In this document: positions 24,790 to 34,051 of the stretch, one piece after another
Layout of the letters: each line of letters begins with the position of its first letter
Numbering within the stretch: position 1 is the stretch's first letter
Origin: Bradyrhizobiaceae bacterium
GTDB lineage: Bacteria; Pseudomonadota; Alphaproteobacteria; Rhizobiales; Xanthobacteraceae
Assembly (NCBI GenBank): GCA_003963145.1
Contig: RXJJ01000005.1
Span: 104,365-153,664, forward strand
Length of the DNA: 49,300 bases
Direction: 5' to 3'
The notes under the pieces: model-generated
What the model was told of the DNA's origin: nothing
What the model saw: the letters and a program-made list of their open reading frames with translations, nothing else
The model's database searches: none
Translations under genes and position numbers: made by a program

Positions 24790-26391
24790 TTACTGCTCAT
24801 CAGCGTTGGCGCCCTGTGGGGATTGAAGCGCCCGCAATAAATCACCCGGTGCGATATTGAAGCCACCGCTTCGTAGATTGTTCGATAGGTTCCTTGCCGC
24901 GATGACAGCTGAAGAAATATTCCGTGCATTTCTAGCTGACGCCAAGGACGATGCGCTTTCTTCGAACTTGCGGACCGAGCTTGCGAGCGGGGCGCGTGAG
25001 CGCACCATTTCCGAAAGCTTTTCGGCCTGCTTCAATGTCAACTTGTTCGACAGCGACTTCATCGCCCAACCCATGGCCGGGAGAGCCGCGCCCATTGGCC
25101 CGGCCGCCGCCGCGCCAATACCGGCCGACACTGCCGTTCCAAGCCCTCCGCCACCGCCAAGAGCATTCCCCGCATATCGAATTGCGTTCTGCGCCGGTGT
25201 GCCGCGAACGATAGTTTCCATCTGAGCCAGTTCTTCCGGCGTAAACCCGCGCTGCTGCTTTTGATTTCCCGGCTTCAGGATATCCGCCATTCTCTGGCGA
25301 ACGGTATTGGCGACGTTCTGCCCAGAGTTCGACGCCGCTGCTCGCAGCTCAGCCTGTATCGTCTGGTTGTCGATTGTCTCAGCATGGCGCGCTGCGGAAT
25401 AGTTCGCGCGAGCCTCTTCCAGAATTTTCGGAACGGCCTTCCGATACCCCGAGATCACATCTTCCTTGGAAATGCTTGGAAGCAGACCGTCCAGCGATTC
25501 GATAGCACGAGAAGCCGCAAGGCGCTCTGTAGGGTCGGGAGATTTTGCAGCATTCCCGAACATCCGACGAAGGCTGTTGATGTTCTTGCCGGTGACGATA
25601 GAACTTTCTGGAACCTTATCCAGATTTCCCAGAATGCCAAACGTCTTTGGCGCGAGATTTTCGTCAATACCGGCTTCGTTGAGTGCAAGCTTGGTATCAA
25701 GTGAAAAATCACTGATCACCTTGGGCTTGATTGCCAGCTTTTCAACTTTCGGGCTATTGAATCCCTTCGCAGCAGCCGCATCCAACTCGGCAATCGTCGG
25801 AACAGTTTTTTCTTCAACTACGCGCGTGGCCACGCCAGGGATGGATGCTGATTTTGAAACAGCGCCGGGCAGCCCAATTCCCGGAGTCGCGAGCTGTGCA
25901 ACAAATTCCGTCTGCTCGCGCGGAATGCCAGTGACGTCCTCGATAGGCTGTCCTACCACAGATCGATACGCCGCATTGATCGGAGAGGCAAGGAAGCCGA
26001 GCGCGCCCGCCCCTACCTTGGCGGCGCCCTTAGTTGCATCCCAAAGGCCGTCCATGCTGCCGGGCTGCGCTCTATGATAAGCGTCCGCTATCTGGCTTGC
26101 ACCTTGAGACATCAGATCCCGGGATTCTTGGTTCATCCGTTGATACGTTTCGGGATAACTCGTGATCGGGCTAATGGCCTTTTCGACAGGAGAGAGTTTC
26201 TGTCGCTCAGATAGTCCGTGGTCAGCGGGTTCCTGTTGTGATGCCGTCGGCTGGGGTTGTTCTGCGGATTGAGATGGGTTCTTAAAACTCGACGCTATTT
26301 CCTCGACTGTGGAACTTTGCTGTTCGGGAGACAGCTTCATAAAGCTGTCGTCCACATTAACGCGCCTGCCCTCGATATTGAGAACGGGCAT
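24790..26391 (-). CDS. Putative internal (DNA-ejection) protein
   Basis: A 533-residue protein opening with RRVNVDDSFMKLSPEQQSST, a short N-terminal module common in ejection proteins of alphaproteobacterial short-tailed phages. The middle is helical and the C-terminal part has a Gly/Ala-rich hydrophobic stretch (NALGGGGGLGTAVSAGIGAA) that could enter membranes. Position, size and composition fit one of three internal proteins that form a channel for DNA during infection. It starts within the TAA of the upstream gene. Confidence 0.65.
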   Translation of the reverse strand: MPVLNIEGRRVNVDDSFMKLSPEQQSSTVEEIASSFKNPSQSAEQPQPTASQQEPADHGLSERQKLSPVEKAISPITSYPETYQRMNQESRDLMSQGASQIADAYHRAQPGSMDGLWDATKGAAKVGAGALGFLASPINAAYRSVVGQPIEDVTGIPREQTEFVAQLATPGIGLPGAVSKSASIPGVATRVVEEKTVPTIAELDAAAAKGFNSPKVEKLAIKPKVISDFSLDTKLALNEAGIDENLAPKTFGILGNLDKVPESSIVTGKNINSLRRMFGNAAKSPDPTERLAASRAIESLDGLLPSISKEDVISGYRKAVPKILEEARANYSAARHAETIDNQTIQAELRAAASNSGQNVANTVRQRMADILKPGNQKQQRGFTPEELAQMETIVRGTPAQNAIRYAGNALGGGGGLGTAVSAGIGAAAAGPMGAALPAMGWAMKSLSNKLTLKQAEKLSEMVRSRAPLASSVRKFEESASSLASARNARNISSAVIAARNLSNNLRSGGFNIAPGDLLRALQSPQGANADEQ

Positions 26392-27611
26392 TACTCAACG
26401 CTCCACTTCACGCCAGAGCGCGTGACATTCCCCGCCGGACCAGAGCCGCCACCTTCCCCGGTATTATCTCGGCGCAGCTCTTTGCGAACCTGTGACGGCG
26501 CGGACAGTGCAGCCTGCATTTCCTTTTGCATGGTGCCGACAACAGCGGCATAGGCTTCGGGCCCCTGCGCGGAATTCAGCATGTCATAGGCGTGCTGGCG
26601 CATCGAATCTGTCGGAACGCCAGACGGCGAAACCGCACGGACATACGCATTGACCAGAGAGTTGGTTGCCGCCACGAAGCTGGCAAGCTCGGGGCTGCTA
26701 GTTCCCTTCTGATACGCCTGAATAGCCTGGTTGATGGGCATCCACTGTGTGCGAGGCACTTTCGCCGACGCATCCAGCGCAATCGGAATCATGTTATTGG
26801 CTTCGTTCGCGGCCAGAGAGATATTCGCGGCGCGCGTGCCAACGGTGCGTTGACCCGCAAGAGCTCCGGCCTGTTCGTTGAAGTTCTCGACGATTCCCTT
26901 AGGATCGACTCCGGCCGCGCGAGCCCGGTCAGAAATGGCAGTTCGCAGCTTGACCACATTCTCTGCACCTTGCGCACCGCGACCGAGGTTTTGCAGGACC
27001 GTCCGATCTCCAGCCAAATATTGGTCGGCCATGTCATTGACCGTTTGATCGCTTAAGGTCGAACTAGCCTCGTTCTTGAACAGGACCTTACCAGTGCCAT
27101 CTGTAACGGCGGCGCCCAATGGGACGACCTTTGAGGTCGCGGAAGCATTGTCGGGCAGCTTTCCGGTAAGGACGAAGGACTTGAATTCCGGCGTGCCAGG
27201 GTCGATTCCGTATTGCGATGCGGCTTTCGCGCGGTCTGACGCTGTTTCAGCCGGAGATGCGTTCAGCCGATCAGCATTTTGCTTCTGCAACGCATATGAC
27301 GCCGCCCATTGCATGTCAGACTTAGCGTCGCGCGCAGTCTGCCGCGTATCCTGTGCCGCCTGACGATCCTGCTCTGCGTATCGCTGAGCCTGGTTTAAGC
27401 CAAGAGTAGCAAGCTGAAGGTTTCCAGATTGAATCAGTGGCGCAGTATCAATACGGCCGTTCGGATTCTGGCCAAGATTCGCCAACGTATTTTTGGTAAT
27501 GGCGTCCTGATTGGCCTGCTGGTAAACCTGCCCCAGCCGCGCGAGCGGACTAAAATCCAGCGAGCTATCGATATTGGCGCCGGATGGTAGCTGAAGCGAT
27601 CCGATTGCCAT
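26391..27611 (-). CDS. Putative internal (DNA-ejection) protein
   Basis: A 406-residue, Ala/Gln-rich, largely helical protein (ARLGQVYQQANQDAITKNTL ...). No enzymatic motif is seen. It is flanked by two other likely internal proteins and overlaps each neighbour by one base (TAATG or similar). By place it matches P22 gp20/gp16-type ejection proteins. Confidence 0.6.
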   Translation of the reverse strand: MAIGSLQLPSGANIDSSLDFSPLARLGQVYQQANQDAITKNTLANLGQNPNGRIDTAPLIQSGNLQLATLGLNQAQRYAEQDRQAAQDTRQTARDAKSDMQWAASYALQKQNADRLNASPAETASDRAKAASQYGIDPGTPEFKSFVLTGKLPDNASATSKVVPLGAAVTDGTGKVLFKNEASSTLSDQTVNDMADQYLAGDRTVLQNLGRGAQGAENVVKLRTAISDRARAAGVDPKGIVENFNEQAGALAGQRTVGTRAANISLAANEANNMIPIALDASAKVPRTQWMPINQAIQAYQKGTSSPELASFVAATNSLVNAYVRAVSPSGVPTDSMRQHAYDMLNSAQGPEAYAAVVGTMQKEMQAALSAPSQVRKELRRDNTGEGGGSGPAGNVTRSGVKWSVE

Positions 27612-28381
27612 TATGAAAACACCGGCACAGACCGGCCTCCATAGCCAATGGAATAGTTTGAACCACCAATACCGCCGCCGTACTGCCCGGCGCCAAGGCT
27701 TGACAGGCTCGACCCGAGGCCACCAATTCCCCCAGCGCCAAGCGTTGCCAGCGACAGCGCGCCGCCGAGGAGGTTCTTCGCGCCCTGAGCCTGTCCCTGC
27801 GCCTGAAGGTTGTTCGCGGCTATGTTGCCGCTCGCGACATTGCCGTAAAGACTGGTCTGATCCTGCCCGTACTGTGTGGCGAGATTGCCGAGGTTGGTCT
27901 GCGCCCCGGCCTGACCGCTTGTGGCGGACAATTCCGGGTTTACATAACTGTTCAGCCCAGTGAGCCAGTTATTGTAATTCTGGTTGGTCAGATTCGTCGC
28001 ATAGTTCATTGCGTCGATATCGGAATTGCCGCTGTTGAGCATTCCAGACGTTGCGCGGCGACGATTGATGGCATCGAGACCGGCATTCAGTGTGGCATCG
28101 TATCCAGTGCTGTTCTGGAAAGTCTGGAACGCATTTGCCGCAGCGCTCGGATCACTGCCTGCCCCTAGCGCGTCAAGAGCAAGCGAAGTCGCGCTTCCAT
28201 ATTTGTTGGCAAGACCGCCGTATAAATTCGACGCATTAGTGAGGTTGCCTTGCGCCGTATTGTACCCCTGCCCCAAGGCAGCAAGGCCCTGATCCTGATA
28301 CTTTGACAGCGCTGCTCGATTGGCGTTGGCCGCGTCAGTTTCAGCGCCGCCCCCAAAGAGCGTCGAGAGTAGAGATGCCAT
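27611..28381 (-). CDS. Putative internal/DNA-transfer protein
   Basis: A 256-residue protein, rich in Ala, Gly, Asn and Gln (NRAALSKYQDQGLAALGQGY ... INRRRATSGMLNSGNSDIDA), ending in glycine-rich hydrophobic sequence (LLGGALSLATLGAGGIGGLG). This composition is typical of gp7-like DNA-transfer proteins in short-tailed phages and of related tail-needle partners. Confidence 0.65.
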   Translation of the reverse strand: MASLLSTLFGGGAETDAANANRAALSKYQDQGLAALGQGYNTAQGNLTNASNLYGGLANKYGSATSLALDALGAGSDPSAAANAFQTFQNSTGYDATLNAGLDAINRRRATSGMLNSGNSDIDAMNYATNLTNQNYNNWLTGLNSYVNPELSATSGQAGAQTNLGNLATQYGQDQTSLYGNVASGNIAANNLQAQGQAQGAKNLLGGALSLATLGAGGIGGLGSSLSSLGAGQYGGGIGGSNYSIGYGGRSVPVFS

Positions 28382-28393
28382 TGTATTGAAGCC

Positions 28394-29137
28394 TTAGTTA
28401 TAGGGTCCGGCTGGCGGCGTGAAGTTGCCGCTGTAGCGGGCTATGCCGACGCTGTAACGAAACTCGTCGATGTACCCGATGAACTGCGCCGAATAGCTTG
28501 ATGGAGAAAAATAATTGGCGCCGATAACAAGCGGTCCAGTTGCGGCCGATATAATCCCGCTATCTGTCACTGACGTGCCAGCCACCCCGTCGAGATATGC
28601 CGTATATGTCGATCCGCTTCTTTGATAGGCGATGTGATGCCATCCGGTTGTCGGGATAGCCGATGCGGAATCGGCGTTGATAGAAAACCCTCCCGACTTC
28701 GGAGCAACTCCCCTGATTATTCCAGTGTTCGTCAAAACAACGACGAACTTTCTCTGCCCGTTCGCACTATTCTGATCGCCTAGAGCAGCAATGGTTTGTG
28801 GTGAACCAAGCGAAGCTCCGTCTAGGTTAGCCCAGAAATCAACCGTAAAATCGGACGATGCATTTTGGAATTCTGTTGCATACGGCGTGGATAGTGACGA
28901 GCCGGCAGCGGTTGGCTGATAAAAAGATGCGTTACCGTATTTTTTATTTATCGTTGATGTAACGACGCTACCGGTTGCCGTCCACGTATGGGCTGAACCA
29001 CCAGCATTACTGTCAATGAAACTCGTGCCGCCGTTGCTGCCGTCCATGTGCAGCAAGACTTTGGTAAAAGTGTCGTTTCCCGGAACGGGCGGGTAGAAAA
29101 CAGGACCGAACGGAAAGCCAATACCGAACCGGCTCAT
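28394..29137 (-). CDS. LamG-domain virion protein
   Basis: A 247-residue protein in which about residues 25-235 form a concanavalin A-like (LamG) fold: KVLLHMDGSNGGTSFIDSNA, DFTVDFWANLDG, GWHHIAYQRSGSTYTAYLDG and FIGYIDEFRYSVGIARY are its hallmark strands. Phages use such domains for sugar binding at the tail. It overlaps the upstream stop by ATGA. Its place beside the tail genes suggests adsorption to surface glycans, perhaps those made by the host cluster. Confidence 0.85.
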   Translation of the reverse strand: MSRFGIGFPFGPVFYPPVPGNDTFTKVLLHMDGSNGGTSFIDSNAGGSAHTWTATGSVVTSTINKKYGNASFYQPTAAGSSLSTPYATEFQNASSDFTVDFWANLDGASLGSPQTIAALGDQNSANGQRKFVVVLTNTGIIRGVAPKSGGFSINADSASAIPTTGWHHIAYQRSGSTYTAYLDGVAGTSVTDSGIISAATGPLVIGANYFSPSSYSAQFIGYIDEFRYSVGIARYSGNFTPPAGPYN

Positions 29138-29625
29138 GTTGCGATGTTACCCACGAAGTCCCATTCGTTGGTGTCGACCTTCACCCACGAGCCTCCCGCG
29201 CCTTGGCTGGACAAGGAAAGCCAGCTACCAGCAGAATTGATGCTGACACCGACGGCGCCGACAAACGTGACTTTCCCTACGCCCTTCTGAAATACGTCGA
29301 TCTGCGCCCCAACGGGAAGTGCCACGCTTGCATTGCTCGGGATCGTCACCGTTATCGCGCTCGCATTGCTGAAGCGAACGTATGCTCCGTTATCTGAAAG
29401 TGCGAAGGTGTAAGTTGTGCCAGTCTGATTATTTATCGTGCGAAGCAGATCAGATTTGCTATCCAGAGTAGCCTGCAAATCGCTGAGCGGCTGAAGCGTC
29501 GTGAGATATTTATACATCTTCACGAGACCGCTGAAATACTCGTACCAGACCGGCGTAACCTGGTTTCCGCTATCGACCGTCACTTGCTGTGACGGGATCG
29601 TTGGCGGAGTCGGTGCCGCTGTCAC
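29134..29625 (-). CDS. Tail-associated structural protein
   Basis: A 163-residue protein: a short N-terminal region (VTPVWYEYFSGLVKMYKYLT) and a beta domain (YTFALSDNGAYVRFSNASAI, TFVGAVGVSINSAG) found in fibres and tail-spike heads. It overlaps the gp10-like stop by ATGA and the LamG gene start by ATGA. It could be the adaptor to the LamG protein. Confidence 0.6.
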   Translation of the reverse strand: MTAAPTPPTIPSQQVTVDSGNQVTPVWYEYFSGLVKMYKYLTTLQPLSDLQATLDSKSDLLRTINNQTGTTYTFALSDNGAYVRFSNASAITVTIPSNASVALPVGAQIDVFQKGVGKVTFVGAVGVSINSAGSWLSLSSQGAGGSWVKVDTNEWDFVGNIAT

Positions 29626-31037
29626 CGTAGCTGATCCGCCTGCATATCCGCGCCCATGAATCCGAACGGGACATTGCTGCTTTCATCGAAGCGCCAGCGC
29701 ACGCCCTGAATATCGGCCTGCCCCCATATCGACGAACGCACGCGACCCGCCGTCATCGACTGTTTTCCGACTTTAATCGAACGCGGATTGCTCCATGTCA
29801 TCCCGCCGTCGCGCGATATCGAAATGTCTATCTCCGGGTCTGTCTGCACCGGATCACTTCCCGTCGCGACACCGACGCCCTTTGTCAGATACAGTTCAAT
29901 TCCATTAACGCGGACAACGCTCGGGAATGCCCCTTGCGGGCCAGTCTCTACGCGCATGCGAAGCGGCGTCCCATCCTCGTCCTGAGTCGGGCCATCTATC
30001 TCAAACAGCGAGCCGGAGCGGCTATCACCGCACAACCACTTATCGAAGGCTTTAAAAGGATAAAGAGCGCGCCAGTCGGTTGAGAGATAGCTTTCCCGCT
30101 CATGCCACGAGCCGAGCTTAGTATCGTATTCCCAGCACCAATCCGGCGCCTGCACTACGACAAATCCACGCCCGCGTGCGATATATGACGACACAACGAT
30201 CTGCGTCTTGTCACTGACGGAGGCGATATCGTCTTCCACGTCCGGTGTGGAAATGGACTGCCATGAGTAACCGTTCAACTGCGAAACGGTAAAATCGTCC
30301 GTAACCGCGAAGATGCCCTTACCGAATCCGTCCTGAAATCCGGTAATGGCGTTCGGCCCAACAATTCCCCGATCCGCGCCGGAAATGTAGCTGAAGATGA
30401 ATCCGGTATCATTTTCGCCACCCCAGAATTCGGTTGACGCAGACCCGGCAAGCCCAAGCGTTCCGTTCGGCAGCGGAAACGGTCGATAGAGCGTGTCTGG
30501 CTTATATTCGGCGGCTGCCTGATTAAGTGTGTTAATGTTTAGCGAATTAGCGTCCGAATTTCGAATCGTTCCGTCGCCATAGGTGAAGATAAAAAACGAT
30601 TTGAGGTTATAGACTCCATTCGGCTGGCCAATGTCGGCGTCTGGATAATCGACAACATCCCCGCCGACAATGGCGACCGCTCCATCACCTGGCGAGACAA
30701 TCACGAGGTTCGGCGTTGCCGAGTTATCCCTTGCAATGATGACGGGAGCAGTCCCAGGCACTGCAACGCCAGTTAGCTCAGATAGCGTTCCAGAACTGTC
30801 GACCGTTGCGACCTTATCGTCAAAGACGGCATAAGCAAGGTTGCCGACCTGAAGCGCACCACGGAATGACGTGTAGCTCGTGTCCTTGAATTTCTTCAAC
30901 CCAGGCACGCGCCAGTAAGCGATTTGCTGACCAGCCGTTGCCGCAAGCTGATCGGGATAGACGTTAATCAGCCTTCCGCCGGATGCTTGTGGATGGCGAC
31001 CCGGCGCTGACAGGATCGGGAACGGAACGGCTGTCAT
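29622..31037 (-). CDS. P22 gp10-like packaged-DNA stabilisation / tail hub protein
   Basis: A 471-residue protein typical of the P22 gp10 family, which forms the tail hub and seals the head after packaging. It starts VPFPILSAPGRHPQASGGRL and contains repeated beta-propeller-like strands and the NGYSWQSISTPDVEDDIASV segment, then TPLRMRVETGP and DISISRDGGMTWS, both seen in relatives. The length is right. The start overlaps the gp4-like stop (TGATG). Confidence 0.8.
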   Translation of the reverse strand: MTAVPFPILSAPGRHPQASGGRLINVYPDQLAATAGQQIAYWRVPGLKKFKDTSYTSFRGALQVGNLAYAVFDDKVATVDSSGTLSELTGVAVPGTAPVIIARDNSATPNLVIVSPGDGAVAIVGGDVVDYPDADIGQPNGVYNLKSFFIFTYGDGTIRNSDANSLNINTLNQAAAEYKPDTLYRPFPLPNGTLGLAGSASTEFWGGENDTGFIFSYISGADRGIVGPNAITGFQDGFGKGIFAVTDDFTVSQLNGYSWQSISTPDVEDDIASVSDKTQIVVSSYIARGRGFVVVQAPDWCWEYDTKLGSWHERESYLSTDWRALYPFKAFDKWLCGDSRSGSLFEIDGPTQDEDGTPLRMRVETGPQGAFPSVVRVNGIELYLTKGVGVATGSDPVQTDPEIDISISRDGGMTWSNPRSIKVGKQSMTAGRVRSSIWGQADIQGVRWRFDESSNVPFGFMGADMQADQLR

Positions 31038-31372
31038 CAGAAGTAATCGGGCCGTAAATCTTCGTATGTCGGCGGTCTAGCAGCAAGGTAGCGCAACCTA
31101 TTTTCGTGCTGCCGGACCTCATCCAGATTCAACGGGGCGTTTGCGAATTTCGACGCCGAATGAACAGCAAGCAGCCGCGCAAGTGTTTGAAAATAGCGCT
31201 CGTCAATTTCGTCACGGTCCGCGACATAGACGATCTCCCGGATTTCAGCGAGGACGTTGTCAATTCCTCCATTGATCGTCTCATATTCGATTTGCCCAAG
31301 CGCTTCGCCCTCTACGGCTTTGCCGAGCAGCCCGGCAACCTCGTAAACAAGATCGTCAGCGGTCTTGGTCAT
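31037..31372 (-). CDS. P22 gp4-like head-to-tail adaptor
   Basis: A 111-residue helical protein (INGGIDNVLAEIREIVYVAD ... LLAVHSASKFANAPLNLDEV). The size, helical make-up and placement between the coat block and the gp10-like gene match the small head-completion adaptor that docks below the portal. Family identity is by position and pattern. Confidence 0.65.
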   Translation of the reverse strand: MTKTADDLVYEVAGLLGKAVEGEALGQIEYETINGGIDNVLAEIREIVYVADRDEIDERYFQTLARLLAVHSASKFANAPLNLDEVRQHENRLRYLAARPPTYEDLRPDYF

Positions 31373-31385
31373 CTGCTACCCTCAA

Positions 31386-31411
31386 AAGGAAAAGCGGGGC
31401 CGAAGCCCCGC
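31386..31411 (-). terminator. Strong terminator after coat block
   Basis: On the minus strand GCGGGGC-TTCG-GCCCCGC is followed by UUUUCCUUUU. It lies between the decoration-like gene and the tail genes, 14 bases before the gp4-like start. Confidence 0.85.
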
Positions 31412-31421
31412 CAATCGTTGG

Positions 31422-31901
31422 TTACACAGCCGCCGAGAACGGTGTTGCTTCCGTACCCGTTGCTTTGCCGGTGACGCTAACCTGGAACTTGCCGGATTCG
31501 ATGTCCTCAATTTCAACAACGTCACCGACATAGCCGCCGGTCGTGGTCCCGTTCAGCGTTACGGTGTCGTCGCTGCCGGCAGAAGCAATAAAGCCCTTCA
31601 CCGCTGCGGTATCGTCTGACACGATCAGGGAAAAGCCCTGATAGGCGTCGGTCGAGTTTGCCACCTGAATGATGTAGCCATTCGAGGTAACGGTCGTCCC
31701 GACCACGATCTTCACCTTGAACCCGCTGCCAGTCGCCGCAGGAAGCGTCACGGTCAAGCCGGCCGCAGCATTCAGCTTGACCGTCTTGTCGTTGTAAGAC
31801 GAGTCAAGCGCCGTGCTGGCAGTCAGGTTGACAATGCCGTTCCCATACGGACCGGGTCCGCGATCTGGCGTGCGAGCGGCGTTATTAAGAGAAGTAGTCA
31901 T
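31422..31901 (-). CDS. Putative head decoration protein
   Basis: A 159-residue, Thr/Ala/Gly/Val-rich beta protein (DSSYNDKTVKLNAAAGLTVT ...). It lies directly after the coat gene and is followed by a strong terminator, so it is co-expressed at high level with coat protein. A decoration or head-stabilising role is inferred. Confidence 0.6.
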   Translation of the reverse strand: MTTSLNNAARTPDRGPGPYGNGIVNLTASTALDSSYNDKTVKLNAAAGLTVTLPAATGSGFKVKIVVGTTVTSNGYIIQVANSTDAYQGFSLIVSDDTAAVKGFIASAGSDDTVTLNGTTTGGYVGDVVEIEDIESGKFQVSVTGKATGTEATPFSAAV

Positions 31902-31916
31902 TGTTCATTTCTCCCT

Positions 31917-33068
31917 TTAGTCCGCCGCCGAAGCGAAGAAGCCGGTCGCCATACCGCGCTGAATGAGCTTGGTAGAGCCCGTCGGCTTGGTGAAGATTTT
32001 CGAAACGCCATAGGCCATTTCGATGCCCGAGCCGGTGATAAACCCATAGTCGTCTTCCTTGCGGAAGGTTGGACGGGCCATCTGACCCCACGCCATCGCC
32101 GCAGCCTGCTGACCGCAGAGGAACACGGGCTCAACACGAGTCGTTCCGCCAGAGCCAGCCGTCTTGAGCGTGGTCCAGACGTTTGACACGAACTGCGAGA
32201 TTTCCGGCACTTCACGAACGATGATGCCGTCATAAAGCTGATCACCGTCTTGGAAGAGCGGGTTCTTATCCATCCCGTTGCCTTCACGGGCACGAGCCGA
32301 ATAGTTGACCACCTTCAGGTCTGCTTTCAGATCACGGAACGGATTAGTGCCGCAGAACGCGACGAAATACTCGTAGCCGTCCCTGGTCTTAAACGGACGA
32401 ATCTTCGGAATTGCGTTCTTCGCAATACGCTTCAGAAGCGAGAGGTTGCCCGCATTCAGAATATCGTTCGTGGTGTCAAGGTTCGCCAACGCAGTTGCGT
32501 GAGTCGCGTTGTAATTCGACGTCGCATTGCCATAAAGCACGCGATCCGAATTGTCTGCGTTCCACGTATTGCGCTGAGCAGCGGTCGCTGCGTCATACAG
32601 AATGCCGTTGACACGCTGACCGGCATCGCTGCCGAGAGCAGACGGAGCAGATTCGCTCGGAAGCGCCATGAGTGCCGAGATAATCTCGTCACGCTGAAGC
32701 TCCTTGCCCCAATCAGAGAGCAACGGCTTGACCTGCCCGAAAATATCGGCAGAGTCCTTCTGACGCTCAGCCTTGTTGGTCGCAACCGCATTGCGAGCCC
32801 AATCAAGCCAAACGCGCATGCCATACTGGTCGATCTTTTCTTCGTTGCCGACCAGCGTACCGGAGCCGACAGCAGCAGCCGTAAGACGGCCGACAATCGG
32901 GATGTTCATCTGCTCACCGCCATTCTTCAGATCCATCTTAAGACGGATAATCGAATTGACGGCTTCGCCCATGTATGGGGAGAACATGTTCTCGCGAACG
33001 TATTCGCGATTGATCTCCTGGGTATATTTGACCAACTTATTGTTGGTCTGTGTGGTAGAGAGAGCCAT
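31917..33068 (-). CDS. Major coat protein, N4-gp56 family
   Basis: A 383-residue major head protein of the N4-gp56 (HK97-fold) type. Visible are the N-terminal region, YMGEAVNSIIRLKMDLKNGG followed by MNIPIVGRLTAAAVGSGTLV, NEEKIDQYGMRVWLDWARNA, and the C-terminal FLCGQQAAAMAWGQMARPTF and DDYGFITGSGIEMAYGVSKI regions. The ATG at 33068 with AAAGGA upstream is preferred to an upstream start in the terminator. It follows the scaffold gene and a terminator, which would raise or tune its level. Confidence 0.9.
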   Translation of the reverse strand: MALSTTQTNNKLVKYTQEINREYVRENMFSPYMGEAVNSIIRLKMDLKNGGEQMNIPIVGRLTAAAVGSGTLVGNEEKIDQYGMRVWLDWARNAVATNKAERQKDSADIFGQVKPLLSDWGKELQRDEIISALMALPSESAPSALGSDAGQRVNGILYDAATAAQRNTWNADNSDRVLYGNATSNYNATHATALANLDTTNDILNAGNLSLLKRIAKNAIPKIRPFKTRDGYEYFVAFCGTNPFRDLKADLKVVNYSARAREGNGMDKNPLFQDGDQLYDGIIVREVPEISQFVSNVWTTLKTAGSGGTTRVEPVFLCGQQAAAMAWGQMARPTFRKEDDYGFITGSGIEMAYGVSKIFTKPTGSTKLIQRGMATGFFASAAD

Positions 33069-33099
33069 TTCGTCCTTTCCGAACTGGCACCCGCTCAAT

Positions 33100-33122
33100 A
33101 AAAAACCCGCCTCAGGGGCGGG
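33100..33122 (-). terminator. Terminator between scaffold and coat genes
   Basis: On the minus strand CCCGCC-CCTGA-GGCGGG is followed by UUUUUUAU. It lies 32 bases before the coat start and 27 after the scaffold stop, leaving almost no room for a coat promoter, so it must be leaky or the coat message is started within it. Confidence 0.75.
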
Positions 33123-33148
33123 TCATCGACTTATTGATTTGAAGGGCG

Positions 33149-33967
33149 TCAGCTCAAAGCTGTTATGAATAAACTTTCGTTTGACAGGTCCCCGGCCTCA
33201 TCTAGAGCGGCCGCTGCCGACGCAGCCCGGTTCAGTGATGGAGGGACGTTGAAAACAGGCTTTGGCTTCTCCTGCTGAGGATTGAGCTTTCCGGCAAGTT
33301 CGGATTTGAACTTGTCGTCTTTCAGTTTTTCTTCCAGTTGCTTGGCGAACCATGCTTGCGGGTCGCCGCCGATTTCCGAGAAAACAGCCTGCTTCTCATG
33401 CCATTTCACGATGTCCTGATAAGGAGTCATCGATTGTTTTACGCGGGAGATAGTGGCGCTTGCCTCTGTATCCCCGCGCATCGCGGCCTGATGAAGCGCC
33501 TGAAAAGCGCTATTGACCTTTTCCTCGCCGAATTTATCGATCGCGTACATTAAGGAGAACTGCTCCTTAATGCCGTTTACTTCGGCTTTGATGGGGTCAA
33601 CGGCCTCGCTAACATTCGCCCTGACAAACCCATCTGGGTTCTCAAACGGGTCTGGTTTTTGAGCCGGCTGTTTCGGTGCCTGCGGGAGCTGCGATTGAAG
33701 TCTCGCCAATTGGCTACGCAGGCCCTCAATCTCATCTGATTTTTCACGCAAGCGCCATGAAGGGACCATTGCCTCCGTTGGTTGCTCGGCCTTTACGGGC
33801 TTTGCTTCCTGTTCGGTTGCTTCCGGCTTTGGCGCAAACCTTCCGCTTTCATCGCGGGGCTGCTGGCCGGGGTCCACCTGATCGTTCGCAGTTACATCCA
33901 CTGCGTTCTGCTCAGGTTGTTCGTCACTCAGTGCAGTCTGGTAGAGTTCCTCGTTGGAGATATCCAT
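33149..33967 (-). CDS. Scaffolding protein
   Basis: A 272-residue, highly charged, Glu/Gln-rich protein with coiled-coil sequence (LREKSDEIEGLRSQLARLQS) and a C-terminal helical tail (NRAASAAAALDEAGDLSNES) that would touch coat protein. The motif DESGRFAPKPEAT is seen in many phage scaffolds. It sits between portal and coat genes as expected. Confidence 0.85.
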   Translation of the reverse strand: MDISNEELYQTALSDEQPEQNAVDVTANDQVDPGQQPRDESGRFAPKPEATEQEAKPVKAEQPTEAMVPSWRLREKSDEIEGLRSQLARLQSQLPQAPKQPAQKPDPFENPDGFVRANVSEAVDPIKAEVNGIKEQFSLMYAIDKFGEEKVNSAFQALHQAAMRGDTEASATISRVKQSMTPYQDIVKWHEKQAVFSEIGGDPQAWFAKQLEEKLKDDKFKSELAGKLNPQQEKPKPVFNVPPSLNRAASAAAALDEAGDLSNESLFITALS

Positions 33968-34051
33968 TTTTCACCTGTTCGCCGTATCGTGGCGTAACGA
34001 ATTGCCTGCGTATCGCCGCTGGCGTGCGAAAGTGCGCCGTGTCGTGGTCGC

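Noticed and set aside
24733-24840. Plus-strand 35-codon frame coding a hydrophobic peptide
   Set aside because: It overlaps a minus-strand terminator and the 3' end of the convergent ejection-protein gene, and has no ribosome site near the start. A hydrophobic frame here can arise by chance opposite a polar one.
32250-33101. Plus-strand frame of 283 codons opposite the coat gene
   Set aside because: It lies antisense to the major coat gene and has a shadow-like composition (many Arg, Ile, Val) with no motif.
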